Of a stretch of DNA of 9,346 nt, positions 1-5,334 are shown piece after piece. Location: contig DFYS01000137.1 of the NCBI GenBank assembly GCA_002383405.1, positions 6,172 through 15,517 on the forward strand, in the 5' to 3' direction. Below the pieces are notes generated by a model. It saw only the letters and a list, made by a program, of their open reading frames with translations. It made no database searches and had not been told where the DNA came from. The position numbers and the translations under genes are program-made. The DNA is from Moorella sp. UBA4076. GTDB taxonomy: Bacteria; Bacillota; DSM-521; Neomoorellales; Neomoorellaceae. The first letter of the stretch is position 1, and the number at the start of each line of letters is the position of its first letter.

Positions 1-43
1 TTTAATCAGGGTGTCCGGGGTTCGACTCCCCGATGGCTCACCA
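1..43 (+). tRNA. tRNA-Lys(TTT), 3' part only
   Basis: The window opens exactly at the anticodon. Reading from base 1: TTT (34-36), AA (37-38), TCAGG (anticodon stem 3' side), GTGTC (variable region), CGGGG/CCCCG T-stem around TTCGACT, ATGGCTC acceptor 3' strand, A discriminator and encoded CCA at 41-43. Every segment has canonical length, so the anticodon assignment follows from spacing even though the 5' half lies outside the window. It is the upstream member of a tRNA cluster, only 7 bases (a T run) before the next tRNA, so the two are probably co-transcribed. Confidence 0.93.
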
Positions 44-50
44 TTTTTTT

Positions 51-135
51 GCGGGCGTGGCGGAAGGGCAGACGCGCCAGACTTAGGATCTGGTGGAGGA
101 CATCCGTGGAGGTTCAAGTCCTCTCGCCCGCACCA
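51..135 (+). tRNA. tRNA-Leu(TAG)
   Basis: A complete class II tRNA with encoded CCA. The acceptor GCGGGCG pairs with CGCCCGC. The anticodon stem CCAGA/TCTGG (77-81 and 89-93) encloses loop CTTAGGA, giving anticodon TAG at 84-86, which reads CUA and other CUN leucine codons. The long variable arm, with a GGACATCC hairpin, is typical of leucine tRNAs. The T-loop is TTCAAGT. tRNA-Leu 3' ends are common integration targets for tyrosine integrases, and the AT-rich toxin-antitoxin region begins just downstream. Confidence 0.97.
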
Positions 136-148
136 TAGAAATTTCAAG

Positions 149-174
149 CCCCCCGAAGATCGGTGGGGTTTTTT
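149..174 (+). terminator. Intrinsic terminator of the tRNA cluster
   Basis: CCCCCCGA (149-156), loop AGA, TCGG (160-163), a bulged T, GGGG (165-168), then six T (169-174). The GC-rich stem ending in a U-tract lies 14 nt after the tRNA-Leu CCA, as expected for a Rho-independent terminator of the tRNA transcript. Confidence 0.9.
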
Positions 175-503
175 ATAGGCCGTTTGACAACAATTTGACA
201 GTAACGCACCTAGACGCTCTTAGGCGGTTATGCTCTTGCTCTGTCTAGGGTCCAGGCGGTTACTTTTTTTGAATTGCCAGGTGGACGCTCTTTCTCAAAA
301 ATACAGGATATGACAGGACACGATATACTACGGGGTATACATTTTAAAAGCTGCTGAGAAAAAACGAGGGTGGATATTATGCGGGCGTTGATATCATTTT
401 GAACCTCGCGGGCATCAAAAAGGGCGCCCATAGCAGAATATCAGACCGATAGACCAGGTTATTAATGAGCACCAGTGCCCTCGACAAGGAGCAAGATCGT
501 GAA
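175..503. other. Gene-free AT-rich stretch beside tRNA, possible integration scar
   Basis: I see no convincing gene here. Visible structure includes TTTGACA twice 11 bp apart (183-189, 194-200), AGGCGGTTA twice (222-230, 254-262), GACGCTCT twice (213-220, 284-291), and an inverted pair CCTAGAC (209-215) / GTCTAGG (243-249). A minus-strand reading frame stays open from 219 to base 1, running through the terminator and both tRNAs. Its first third reads like the decayed tail of a tRNA-associated integrase, but that is a resemblance only. A 67-codon minus-strand ORF at 228-431 has no ribosome binding site I can see and no recognisable domain. The stretch also holds the untranslated tail of the antitoxin transcript, with no clear terminator. 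Confidence 0.4.
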
Positions 504-1520
504 CTAAGACAAACTCAGTTTTAAAGCATGCTCATAAGAGATAGGTTCCCCAGCGTCAGTTTCAAGCCATGCAGTTTCTTCATGGGAAAGGGAGGATATA
601 CTTCTCGAGCTCGCATGTTTAAATTTTTCATAGACATAATTTAAGGTCTGTAGTTCTTCAGCTGAGAATAGACTATCGTCAAACTCACCAACGGGTTTAT
701 AGAGTTCACCAAGATTGTCATGTCCGCATTCCACATATTCTTTTTCAAAATGGCCACTTGTTTCAACCAGATGTAACAATAAATTGTAATTATCGGGCAC
801 TGGCCCCAATGGTAAATGTACATATTGAAGGCCGTTTATCGAAACGGTGGCACGCTTGAAATGCAGGAAATCGGCATACCACAAGTATTTCATCAATTTC
901 ACCTTAAATAATCGTGGATCTTTACAAGCAAAAAATTTTACGGTCTGCAGGAATTTATCCTGATTAAAAACTTTAAAACCCGTATAGGCGCTTGCTTTCT
1001 TGACGAAGCTCTTTTCTATCCATGAAAAATAATCATCCTTCTCTTCTTTACCATCAGCCATTCCTTTTACTTTCTCTATAATCATACCCAGTTCTCTATT
1101 CGCATCCGGAGCTTTCTTTTCCAGCAATAAAAGCATGTTAGAAGGCTCCTGCAGCATCATCAACTCATCGTTATGACTTTTACTCTGCAAGGCCCCACTT
1201 TCATACCGCGATAACGTTGCATGACTCCATCCTAATATCTTCGCGAATTGACGCTGGCTAAGTCCGTATTTTTTCCTTAAAGCTATTATTTCATCGGGCT
1301 GAAGGAGGTTTTTTCGACTTCTATATTCACTATAGACCTTCCGGTAGATTCTTTCTTCTTCATCATTACTGGCAGGGAAGACGTTAAGACAATTATTGCA
1401 CTTCAACCTATCTACTTCAGCCTTGATATTTTCCCCCCGCACATTAAACTCCTCAATAAAACGTACAGAAATGCAATCTGTTTCTTCCATGCATTCAGGG
1501 CAAAACCTTTTTAAAGCCAT
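504..1520 (-). CDS. MqsA-type zinc-finger/HTH antitoxin fused to a Panacea domain
   Basis: This is the likely antitoxin and autorepressor of the adjacent toxin. Its 338 residues show three blocks. An N-terminal zinc finger of the YgiT/MqsA kind has Cys pairs at 7/10 (CPEC) and 41/44 (CNNC). An XRE helix-turn-helix at about 76-125 carries GLSQRQFAKILGWSHATLSR and the YESG that typically ends such domains. A C-terminal block from about 185 on has KLMKYLWYADFLHF and LPLGPVPDNY, characteristic of Panacea/DUF4065 (SocA-like), a domain known to neutralise many unrelated toxins. MqsA itself is about 130 residues, so the C-terminal two thirds is an addition. The ATG is preceded by AGGAGG (1528-1533) with 7-nt spacing, far stronger than the toxin's signal. 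It starts 30 nt after the toxin stop on the same strand, so the two form an operon. Toxin-first order matches mqsRA. The role is inferred from domains; the zinc finger and HTH are clear and the Panacea assignment is likely. Confidence 0.87.
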   Translation of the reverse strand: MALKRFCPECMEETDCISVRFIEEFNVRGENIKAEVDRLKCNNCLNVFPASNDEEERIYRKVYSEYRSRKNLLQPDEIIALRKKYGLSQRQFAKILGWSHATLSRYESGALQSKSHNDELMMLQEPSNMLLLLEKKAPDANRELGMIIEKVKGMADGKEEKDDYFSWIEKSFVKKASAYTGFKVFNQDKFLQTVKFFACKDPRLFKVKLMKYLWYADFLHFKRATVSINGLQYVHLPLGPVPDNYNLLLHLVETSGHFEKEYVECGHDNLGELYKPVGEFDDSLFSAEELQTLNYVYEKFKHASSRSISSLSHEETAWLETDAGEPISYEHALKLSLS

Positions 1521-1550
1521 TTTAATGCCTCCTAGATTATAGTTTACCCT

Positions 1551-1922
1551 TTATTTATAGGGATAAGTTAAAGGAAATTCTGGTTCGTGGAATGAGATAA
1601 TAACAACCTTAGAAAATCTTTTATGGGATATTAAATGAAACTTGATGTATACCTCTAAATCGCAGACCTTCTTGCCGAATTTCCAAACGTTTCCTTCATG
1701 GCGCCCATCCTTGCTTCTATTTGGTTCTGGTCCGCTGCAATAGTCCTTATATGTTAAGTCAATTATTTCTTGTAACGCTTGTTCCGGCGTAAACCCCAGT
1801 TTAAGAAGGGTATTTTTGTTTTTCGGAAGATCCGTCCAAAAAACATAATTGTCTTCCGACTCAAGCAAGATTTTGATATGTAAAAGGAAAGAACGTATTT
1901 CCTCCGGTTTCGCGCTTTCCAA
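1551..1922 (-). CDS. MqsR-like toxin (probable mRNA interferase)
   Basis: Probable toxin of a type II pair, a small RelE-fold protein expected to cleave mRNA. Its 123 residues align by eye with MqsR over the second half: IIDLTYKDY, GPEPNR, VWKFGKKV, EVYIKF, VVIISFHE. Tyr92 (in VYIK) falls at MqsR Tyr81. The positions of MqsR Lys56 and Gln68 appear to be Ser63 and Lys81, so the catalytic set may differ. GPEP and a C-terminal PLTYPY are marks I associate with a broad MqsR-related family longer than E. coli MqsR (98 aa). The only start in frame is TTG at 1922, directly preceded by an in-frame TAA. Upstream of it GGGAAG lies 10 nt away, a weak signal. Promoter and palindromes lie upstream, and the antitoxin follows after 30 nt. 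The fold is likely; the cleavage activity is inferred. Confidence 0.75.
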   Translation of the reverse strand: MESAKPEEIRSFLLHIKILLESEDNYVFWTDLPKNKNTLLKLGFTPEQALQEIIDLTYKDYCSGPEPNRSKDGRHEGNVWKFGKKVCDLEVYIKFHLISHKRFSKVVIISFHEPEFPLTYPYK

Positions 1923-1943
1923 TTATCTATCACTTCCCGGCAT
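1923..1943 (-). other. Six-codon leader ORF abutting the toxin start
   Basis: ATG (1941-1943) with GGGAG four nt upstream encodes MPGSDR and then TAA (1923-1925). The next codon is the toxin's TTG, in the same frame. This could be a leader whose termination lets ribosomes re-initiate at TTG, keeping toxin output low, or the native toxin N-terminus broken by a nonsense change at codon 7. Sequence alone does not decide. Confidence 0.4.
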
Positions 1944-1958
1944 CTTTCTCCCAGCTCT

Positions 1959-1987
1959 ATTTTATGATCATAATTGCTGGCGGTCAA
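1959..1987 (-). promoter_or_regulatory. Sigma-A promoter of the toxin-antitoxin operon
   Basis: On the minus strand, -35 TTGACC (1982-1987) is followed after exactly 17 nt by -10 TAAAAT (1959-1964). The expected transcript start near 1952 leaves a leader short enough that the GGGAG/ATG at 1941-1952 would sit near the 5' end. It is the only good promoter between the protease gene and the toxin. Confidence 0.75.
1962..1973. promoter_or_regulatory. Candidate antitoxin operator inside the promoter
   Basis: TTATGATCATAA is a perfect 12-bp palindrome lying between the -35 and -10 and overlapping the -10. This is a standard position for an autorepressor site of a dimeric XRE/MqsA-type antitoxin. 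The role is inferred from symmetry and placement. Confidence 0.5.
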
Positions 1988-1988
1988 G

Positions 1989-2016
1989 AAAAATGTTATC
2001 GTTAGATAACATTTTT
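1989..2016. promoter_or_regulatory. AT-rich palindrome abutting the toxin promoter
   Basis: AAAAATGTTATC (1989-2000), spacer GTTA, GATAACATTTTT (2005-2016): 12 bp per arm, perfect, ending one base upstream of the -35 box. It could be a second operator, or, because each strand ends in a T run, a weak bidirectional terminator insulating the operon. It shares no obvious core with the 12-bp palindrome inside the promoter. Confidence 0.5.
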
Positions 2017-2030
2017 TCTCATGCCCATTA

Positions 2031-2056
2031 AGAAAGCCGGTTGCTACCGGCTTTCT
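2031..2056 (-). terminator. Strong hairpin, likely terminator of the protease transcript
   Basis: AGAAAGCCGG (2031-2040), loop TTGCTA, CCGGCTTTCT (2047-2056): a perfect 10-bp stem. On the minus strand the 3' arm ends CTTTCTTAA, a modest U-rich tail about 105 nt past the protease stop. A run of seven T on the minus strand (2121-2127) lies closer to that stop but has only a weak hairpin before it. On the plus strand the stem could also stop transcription, though no plus gene precedes it. Confidence 0.6.
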
Positions 2057-2160
2057 TTCAAACTAAAAGTAAATGCTCCATGCCTTTTATAGTGGCGTTA
2101 GATCTTTCATCCAGTCTAACAAAAAAACTACAGCATTGTAACTGCCATATCATATCTCCA

Positions 2161-2991
2161 TTACTGGCGGTCCCCTTCGCGGCGGCTGTAGGGCAGGGGT
2201 ACATAGTAGACCGAAGGCCGGCGTCCGCCCGGCTGGGGGTAGAGTTCCATGAGCTGGTACATTTCTCGCGGTAAACCGGTTTTCACTGGTAGCCCCATAT
2301 CCTTTAATTGTTCCATGCCGATGGGGTAATCATGGGTCCAGCGGCCTTCACTGAGGGTGGCGGCCAGTTCTTGGGCTTTTGGTTGCTCCATCTTTTCCGC
2401 CAGCAGCTCAGTCAGGCTCTCGCGCACCTGACGCATGGCCTTGCGGGCGATATCGCCCAGGATGAGGGTGCGGTCGTCAATCTCGTTTTTATCCTTTTCT
2501 TCAATAACCTTGAGGATGGAAGCCGCGGGGAATTCGCTCAGCTGGGGGTCTACCGGACCCAGGACGGCGTTTTCATCCATCACTATTTCATCGGCGGCCA
2601 GGGCGATAAGGGTTCCGCCCGACATGGCATAGTGGGGAACATAGACGGTAACCCTGGCCGGGTGCTTCAAGATGGCGTGGGCGATCTGCTCCGCTGCCAG
2701 GACCAGACCCCCGGGGGTGTGGAGGACCAGATCGATGGGCATATCATCAGGGGTCAGACGGATAGCTCGCAGGAGCTGTTCCGAATCCTCAATGTTAATG
2801 TAGCGGGTCAGGGGGATGCCCAGGAAGCTCAGGGCTTCCTGCCGGTGGATAAGGGTGACCAGGCGGGAGTTATTTTTTCTTTCAAAGGTACGGATAAGGT
2901 TGAGACGGGCGGCTTCAATCCGCCGCTGGTGCAACATGGGTAAAAAAGCCGAGATGAGAAAAATGATCCAGATAATATTCAAAAAATCCAC
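2161..2991 (-). CDS. Membrane-anchored ClpP/SppA-fold serine protease (SDH_sah type)
   Basis: A 276-residue protein with an N-terminal hydrophobic segment at about 3-20, used as a membrane anchor, followed by basic residues (HQRR), which suggests the body is cytoplasmic. The rest shows the ClpP/crotonase protease fold: HTPGG (91-95), YAMSGGT with candidate nucleophile Ser124, GPVDPQ (145-150), and IARKA with Lys184 as a candidate general base. In SppA-type enzymes the catalytic pair is Ser/Lys rather than the ClpP triad. The family is often labelled serine dehydrogenase proteinase (SDH_sah); its substrates in bacteria are unknown, with membrane protein or signal-peptide turnover as possible roles. 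The start is GTG at 2991, with AAGGAGG 10 nt upstream (3002-3008). The gene is GC-rich like the core genes, unlike the neighbouring toxin-antitoxin pair, and stands alone on its strand. Family assignment is confident, function is not. Confidence 0.88.
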   Translation of the reverse strand: MDFLNIIWIIFLISAFLPMLHQRRIEAARLNLIRTFERKNNSRLVTLIHRQEALSFLGIPLTRYINIEDSEQLLRAIRLTPDDMPIDLVLHTPGGLVLAAEQIAHAILKHPARVTVYVPHYAMSGGTLIALAADEIVMDENAVLGPVDPQLSEFPAASILKVIEEKDKNEIDDRTLILGDIARKAMRQVRESLTELLAEKMEQPKAQELAATLSEGRWTHDYPIGMEQLKDMGLPVKTGLPREMYQLMELYPQPGGRRPSVYYVPLPYSRREGDRQ

Positions 2992-3066
2992 GGCCGGGAA
3001 ACCTCCTTAACCCTTTAGCAGTATTATGCCTTTACCATCATCAGGATATGTCAGCCTCACGGCTTA

Positions 3067-3075
3067 AGTGTACCA
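3067..3075 (-). promoter_or_regulatory. Possible extended -10 for the protease gene
   Basis: On the minus strand TGGTACACT reads as TG-n-TACACT, an extended -10, about 75 nt before the GTG start. No good -35 lies at the right distance, so this is weak. Confidence 0.3.
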
Positions 3076-3101
3076 CATGACTGCAGTTATATTTTGACTT
3101 T

Positions 3102-3136
3102 CCTGCTTGCAAACGAGATTTGCCGGCAGGTTTTTT
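3102..3136 (+). terminator. Terminator-like hairpin upstream of the larA homologue
   Basis: CCTGC (3102-3106) pairs with GCAGG (3126-3130) and GCAAA (3109-3113) with TTTGC around CGAGA, followed by six T (3131-3136). It has plus-strand polarity, yet no plus-strand gene ends before it; the nearest upstream gene runs the other way. It may block stray transcription, or be an attenuator in a long leader of the gene at 3272. I see no clear plus-strand promoter in 3010-3101 and no recognisable riboswitch core. The rest of 2992-3271 holds nothing else I can support. Confidence 0.55.
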
Positions 3137-3271
3137 ACTAAAGATGGAGAAAAGGTAAAAGGAAAGTGACCTTCGTGGGTTATATAGAAGAGTGAGAAAG
3201 GCGGACAGGTATCTTATTTAACCCGGCGTTTATGAGCTGTCTTCAATTGCGGGTTACTGGAGGGAATATTT

Positions 3272-4564
3272 ATGCCAATCGCGATGCCCTATGGCCCAGG
3301 CACACTGGATGTAGAAGTACCAGAGCAGAATATCCTCGCCATCCTGGAACCGCCCGTAGTAGCACCTGTGGCTGCCATAGAGGATGCCATCAGGGCGTCC
3401 CTGATCTCCCCCCTGGGTACCAAACCTCTGGGCCAACTTGTCCGGCCGGGCATGAAGGTTAGTATCGCCATTTCCGATGCCTCGCGGCCCAATATTGAAA
3501 AGTGGATCCTGCCGGTTGTGCTGGAGGAACTGGATCAAGCTGGCGTTAACAACGAGAGTATAACAATCCTCGTCGGTACCGGTTCCCACCGCCCGGCTAC
3601 CCCGGAGGAAATTGCCGCCAAATTAGGCTCCAGGGCCGGCAGCGTGCAGGTACTCAACCATTTCTCCGCCACCAGTCCCCTGGTCGATCTGGGCAGGACC
3701 TCCGATGGTTTTCCGGCCCTGGTGAATCGTTACTTTTGCGAGGCCGACCTGAAGATAGCTATCGGCACGGTTTTGCCGCACCCCATTGCCGGCTACAGCG
3801 GCGGCGGCAAGGCTATAGCCGTGGGTCTTTCCTCGAGTGCAACCATCAGCAGTATTCACACCCCGGCTACCCTGGACGACCCGCGCACAGGCCTGGGTAA
3901 GGTCGAGGGCAACCCCTTTATCCAGTTCGGCTATGATGCGGCGCGTCTGGCCGGCCTGGATTTGCTGATTAACGCCGTCGTCAACGAAAACGAAGAGATA
4001 ATTGATGTCGTCTGCGGCGAAGTGGAAATAGCCCACCAGACCATCATCAAGCGTTCAGCGCGCCTGGTTTATGAGGTAGAATTCCCCGCAGCGGCGGATA
4101 TTGTCATTGTCGCCGCCGGCCATCCCAAGGATAATAACCTCTACCACGTCGCTGCCGAGGCTGTCGGGGTGGTGGCCGGTAACGGCGTGCAGTACCCCTG
4201 CGTCAAAAAAGGCGGGACTATTATTGTTGTTTCCCCCATGGCCGAGGGGATTTACAATGAAACTATGTTTACATACTTAAGCAAGGCTTCGCCGGCTGAA
4301 GTTGTCCGGGAGCTGCGAACCGCTAAAATTGACCGCCCGGGGATGCACCGCGCCTATGCCACGGCCCAGATTCTCTGTGAGCATGAGGTTATCTTCGCGG
4401 AGACGCAACTGGATCCGGAAATAACCCGCCGGGTTCACATTAAACCCATGGCCACCGTGGCTGCTGCCCTGGAGTACGCCCTGGCCAAACACGGTAGTGA
4501 TGCCACCATCCTGGTGGTAAAAAACTCCTACCGTCTGGTTCCCATACGGGCCTCTCCCTGTTAA
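3272..4564 (+). CDS. larA: LarA-family (DUF2088) nickel-pincer racemase/epimerase homologue
   Basis: A 430-residue protein, close to lactate racemase LarA (about 424). LarA interconverts 2-hydroxyacid enantiomers with a covalently bound nickel-pincer nucleotide. Key sites are visible: DASRP (69-73) for the DxxRP motif, GTGSHRPAT with His106 (LarA His108), HPIAGYSGGGKA with His170 and the cofactor-binding Lys180, and His196 in SSIHTP. The 170/180/196 spacing equals LarA 174/184/200. PKDNNLYH (285-292) matches the C-terminal-half active-site segment, but the positions I align with LarA Gln295 and Lys298 are His292 and Ala295, suggesting a substrate other than lactate. The start ATG has GGAGGG (3259-3264) 7 nt upstream. 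No cofactor-synthesis genes (larB, larC, larE) are nearby, so the cofactor must come from elsewhere. No clear promoter is seen. The fold is certain; lactate as substrate is doubtful, so the symbol names the family only. Confidence 0.88.
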   Translation: MPIAMPYGPGTLDVEVPEQNILAILEPPVVAPVAAIEDAIRASLISPLGTKPLGQLVRPGMKVSIAISDASRPNIEKWILPVVLEELDQAGVNNESITILVGTGSHRPATPEEIAAKLGSRAGSVQVLNHFSATSPLVDLGRTSDGFPALVNRYFCEADLKIAIGTVLPHPIAGYSGGGKAIAVGLSSSATISSIHTPATLDDPRTGLGKVEGNPFIQFGYDAARLAGLDLLINAVVNENEEIIDVVCGEVEIAHQTIIKRSARLVYEVEFPAAADIVIVAAGHPKDNNLYHVAAEAVGVVAGNGVQYPCVKKGGTIIVVSPMAEGIYNETMFTYLSKASPAEVVRELRTAKIDRPGMHRAYATAQILCEHEVIFAETQLDPEITRRVHIKPMATVAAALEYALAKHGSDATILVVKNSYRLVPIRASPC

Positions 4565-4599
4565 CCCGGCTATGAAACATGGAGCGCATCTTGTTTTAA

Positions 4600-4701
4600 C
4601 CACCAGTCATCGTCAAGGCTGTTCTTGCTCCTAAACGTACCAATGCTTTCAAATACGACGTGGAGCGGTATTTAATCAAACCTTACTTAAAGATTAATTG
4701 A
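4600..4701 (+). pseudogene. Unidentified 33-codon gene-like stretch without a start
   Basis: Between an in-frame TAA (4597-4599) and TGA (4699-4701) a frame reads LAPKRTNAFKYDVERYLIKP with ordinary codon use and mixed polar/aromatic composition. It has no ATG/GTG start with a ribosome binding site. A different-frame ATG at 4572 gives only 20 codons. It looks like the tail of a protein gene truncated or frameshifted behind the larA homologue, but I do not recognise the family, and chance is possible. Confidence 0.25.
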
Positions 4702-4796
4702 ATTTTAAAGGGGGCTTAATATAAATATAACGTCGGGGTGTTATCATAAGACTCGAGCAAAGCCCTCTGACCTCCTTTTAATATAAACCCTACCAC

Positions 4797-4821
4797 ACCC
4801 GGTTCAGCCGGGTTATTTTTT
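4797..4821 (+). terminator. Intrinsic terminator
   Basis: ACCCGG (4797-4802), loop TTCAG, CCGGGT (4808-4813), tail TATTTTTT (4814-4821). It is the first good terminator after the larA homologue, 232 nt past its stop. The intervening 4702-4796 holds a direct repeat TTAATATAAA (4716-4725, 4778-4787) and nothing else I can name. Confidence 0.85.
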
Positions 4822-4842
4822 ATGCTAAAAATAACAGTTTGT

Positions 4843-4871
4843 GCAGGAAAAAAGTATGACGTGTCGAATAG
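4843..4871 (+). promoter_or_regulatory. SigH (Spo0H)-type promoter
   Basis: GCAGGAAAA (4843-4851) fits the SigH -35 consensus RnAGGAwww completely. After 11 nt, GTCGAATAG (4863-4871) fits the -10 consensus RnnGAATww at all but the last position. There is no competing sigma-A pair in this gap. It points at the small gene starting at 4931 and sits right after a terminator, so that gene is probably its own unit, switched on at the transition to stationary phase or sporulation. Confidence 0.65.
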
Positions 4872-4930
4872 AGTAAAATGTTACCGTTAAAGGTAAACCA
4901 TGCCGAAATAAAATGAAGGACGTTCATTGG

Positions 4931-5140
4931 ATGGCTTACCAGAGTGAGGTTGTAAACCAGGAAGCCCTGCGTACTCTCCTGGAGGAATACCTGGGGCCCC
5001 TCCCGGAAGAATACCAGCATTATCTCCTGCAGCTGTTAGAAGGGCAGATAGATATCCTCATTCACAACCTGCTCCAGGAGATGGTTCGCCAGCGATCGGT
5101 ATCTAAGCCAGGTGGCGGCCAGCCCGGCCAGCTAAGGTAA
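4931..5140 (+). CDS. Small protein of unknown function behind a SigH-type promoter
   Basis: I do not recognise this 69-residue protein. Residues 5-55 are rich in Leu, Glu and Gln with the spacing of amphipathic helices (LRTLLEEYLG, QHYLLQLLEG, NLLQEMVRQR), broken by GPLPEEY; the tail is Gly/Pro/Gln-rich and basic. There is no signal peptide or membrane segment, so a small cytoplasmic helical, perhaps dimeric, protein is likely. I chose ATG 4931 because AAGGA (4916-4920) lies 10 nt before it; an in-frame ATG at 4913 lacks a ribosome binding site. The SigH-type promoter about 60 nt upstream suggests a role in the stationary phase or sporulation transition. No terminator is evident before the MITE-like element that begins 57 nt after its stop. 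Confidence 0.6.
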   Translation: MAYQSEVVNQEALRTLLEEYLGPLPEEYQHYLLQLLEGQIDILIHNLLQEMVRQRSVSKPGGGQPGQLR

Positions 5141-5187
5141 AGGGATAAATCGTCGATATAGTTTCCCATTGAATTGTTGTTAAATTG

Positions 5188-5197
5188 CTAAATAAAA
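5188..5197. repeat. Left target-site duplication of the MITE
   Basis: CTAAATAAAA directly abuts the left terminal inverted repeat and is repeated exactly at 5335-5344 against the right one, as expected for a 10-bp target duplication. Confidence 0.85.
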
Positions 5198-5334
5198 CAG
5201 TGCTGACGCATGAGGAGCAGACATGGCATTGTATAAGGTGTTCAGGGGATCTTACTAAAATTTTTATCGCAGCAATCTTATGCTTAGATCTTTGGCGGAC
5301 AGGGTTTATAGCGATTTTTGATGCGTCAGCACTG
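5198..5334. mobile_element. 137-bp MITE-like element
   Basis: Perfect 14-bp terminal inverted repeats, CAGTGCTGACGCAT (5198-5211) and ATGCGTCAGCACTG (5321-5334), are flanked with no gap by a perfect 10-bp direct repeat. The interior is 109 bp, has no credible gene, and contains small internal inverted pairs such as GATCT/AGATC (5248-5252, 5286-5290) and ATCGC/GCGAT (5266-5270, 5311-5315). This is the structure of a non-autonomous transposon moved in trans by a related transposase. A target duplication near 10 bp and ends starting with C would suit some IS4-related groups, but the family is not established. Identical flanks argue that the insertion is recent. It separates the small SigH-linked gene from the tig promoter. 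Confidence 0.85.

Noticed and set aside
110..135. Duplicate of the tRNA-Leu 3' end marking the far attachment site of an island
   Set aside because: I looked for it through the toxin-antitoxin region and its right flank and saw no copy inside the window.
228..431. 67-codon minus-strand ORF beside the tRNAs
   Set aside because: No ribosome binding site and no recognisable family; the composition could be chance. Mentioned only within the intergenic entry.
2308..2943. Long plus-strand ORF of 211 codons opposite the protease gene
   Set aside because: It is the antisense of a well-supported gene with GC-rich codon bias; no ribosome binding site and a low-complexity Gly/Gln/Asp product.
3010..3271. 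Riboswitch or T-box before the larA homologue
   Set aside because: No T-box core or other conserved riboswitch motif is present; only a terminator-like hairpin is supported.
5198..5334. CIRCE-like heat-shock operator from AGTGCT / AGCACT near tig-clpP-clpX
   Set aside because: The halves are in the opposite order to CIRCE (which begins TTAGCACTC and ends GAGTGCTAA) and are over 100 bp apart; they are the MITE's terminal repeats.
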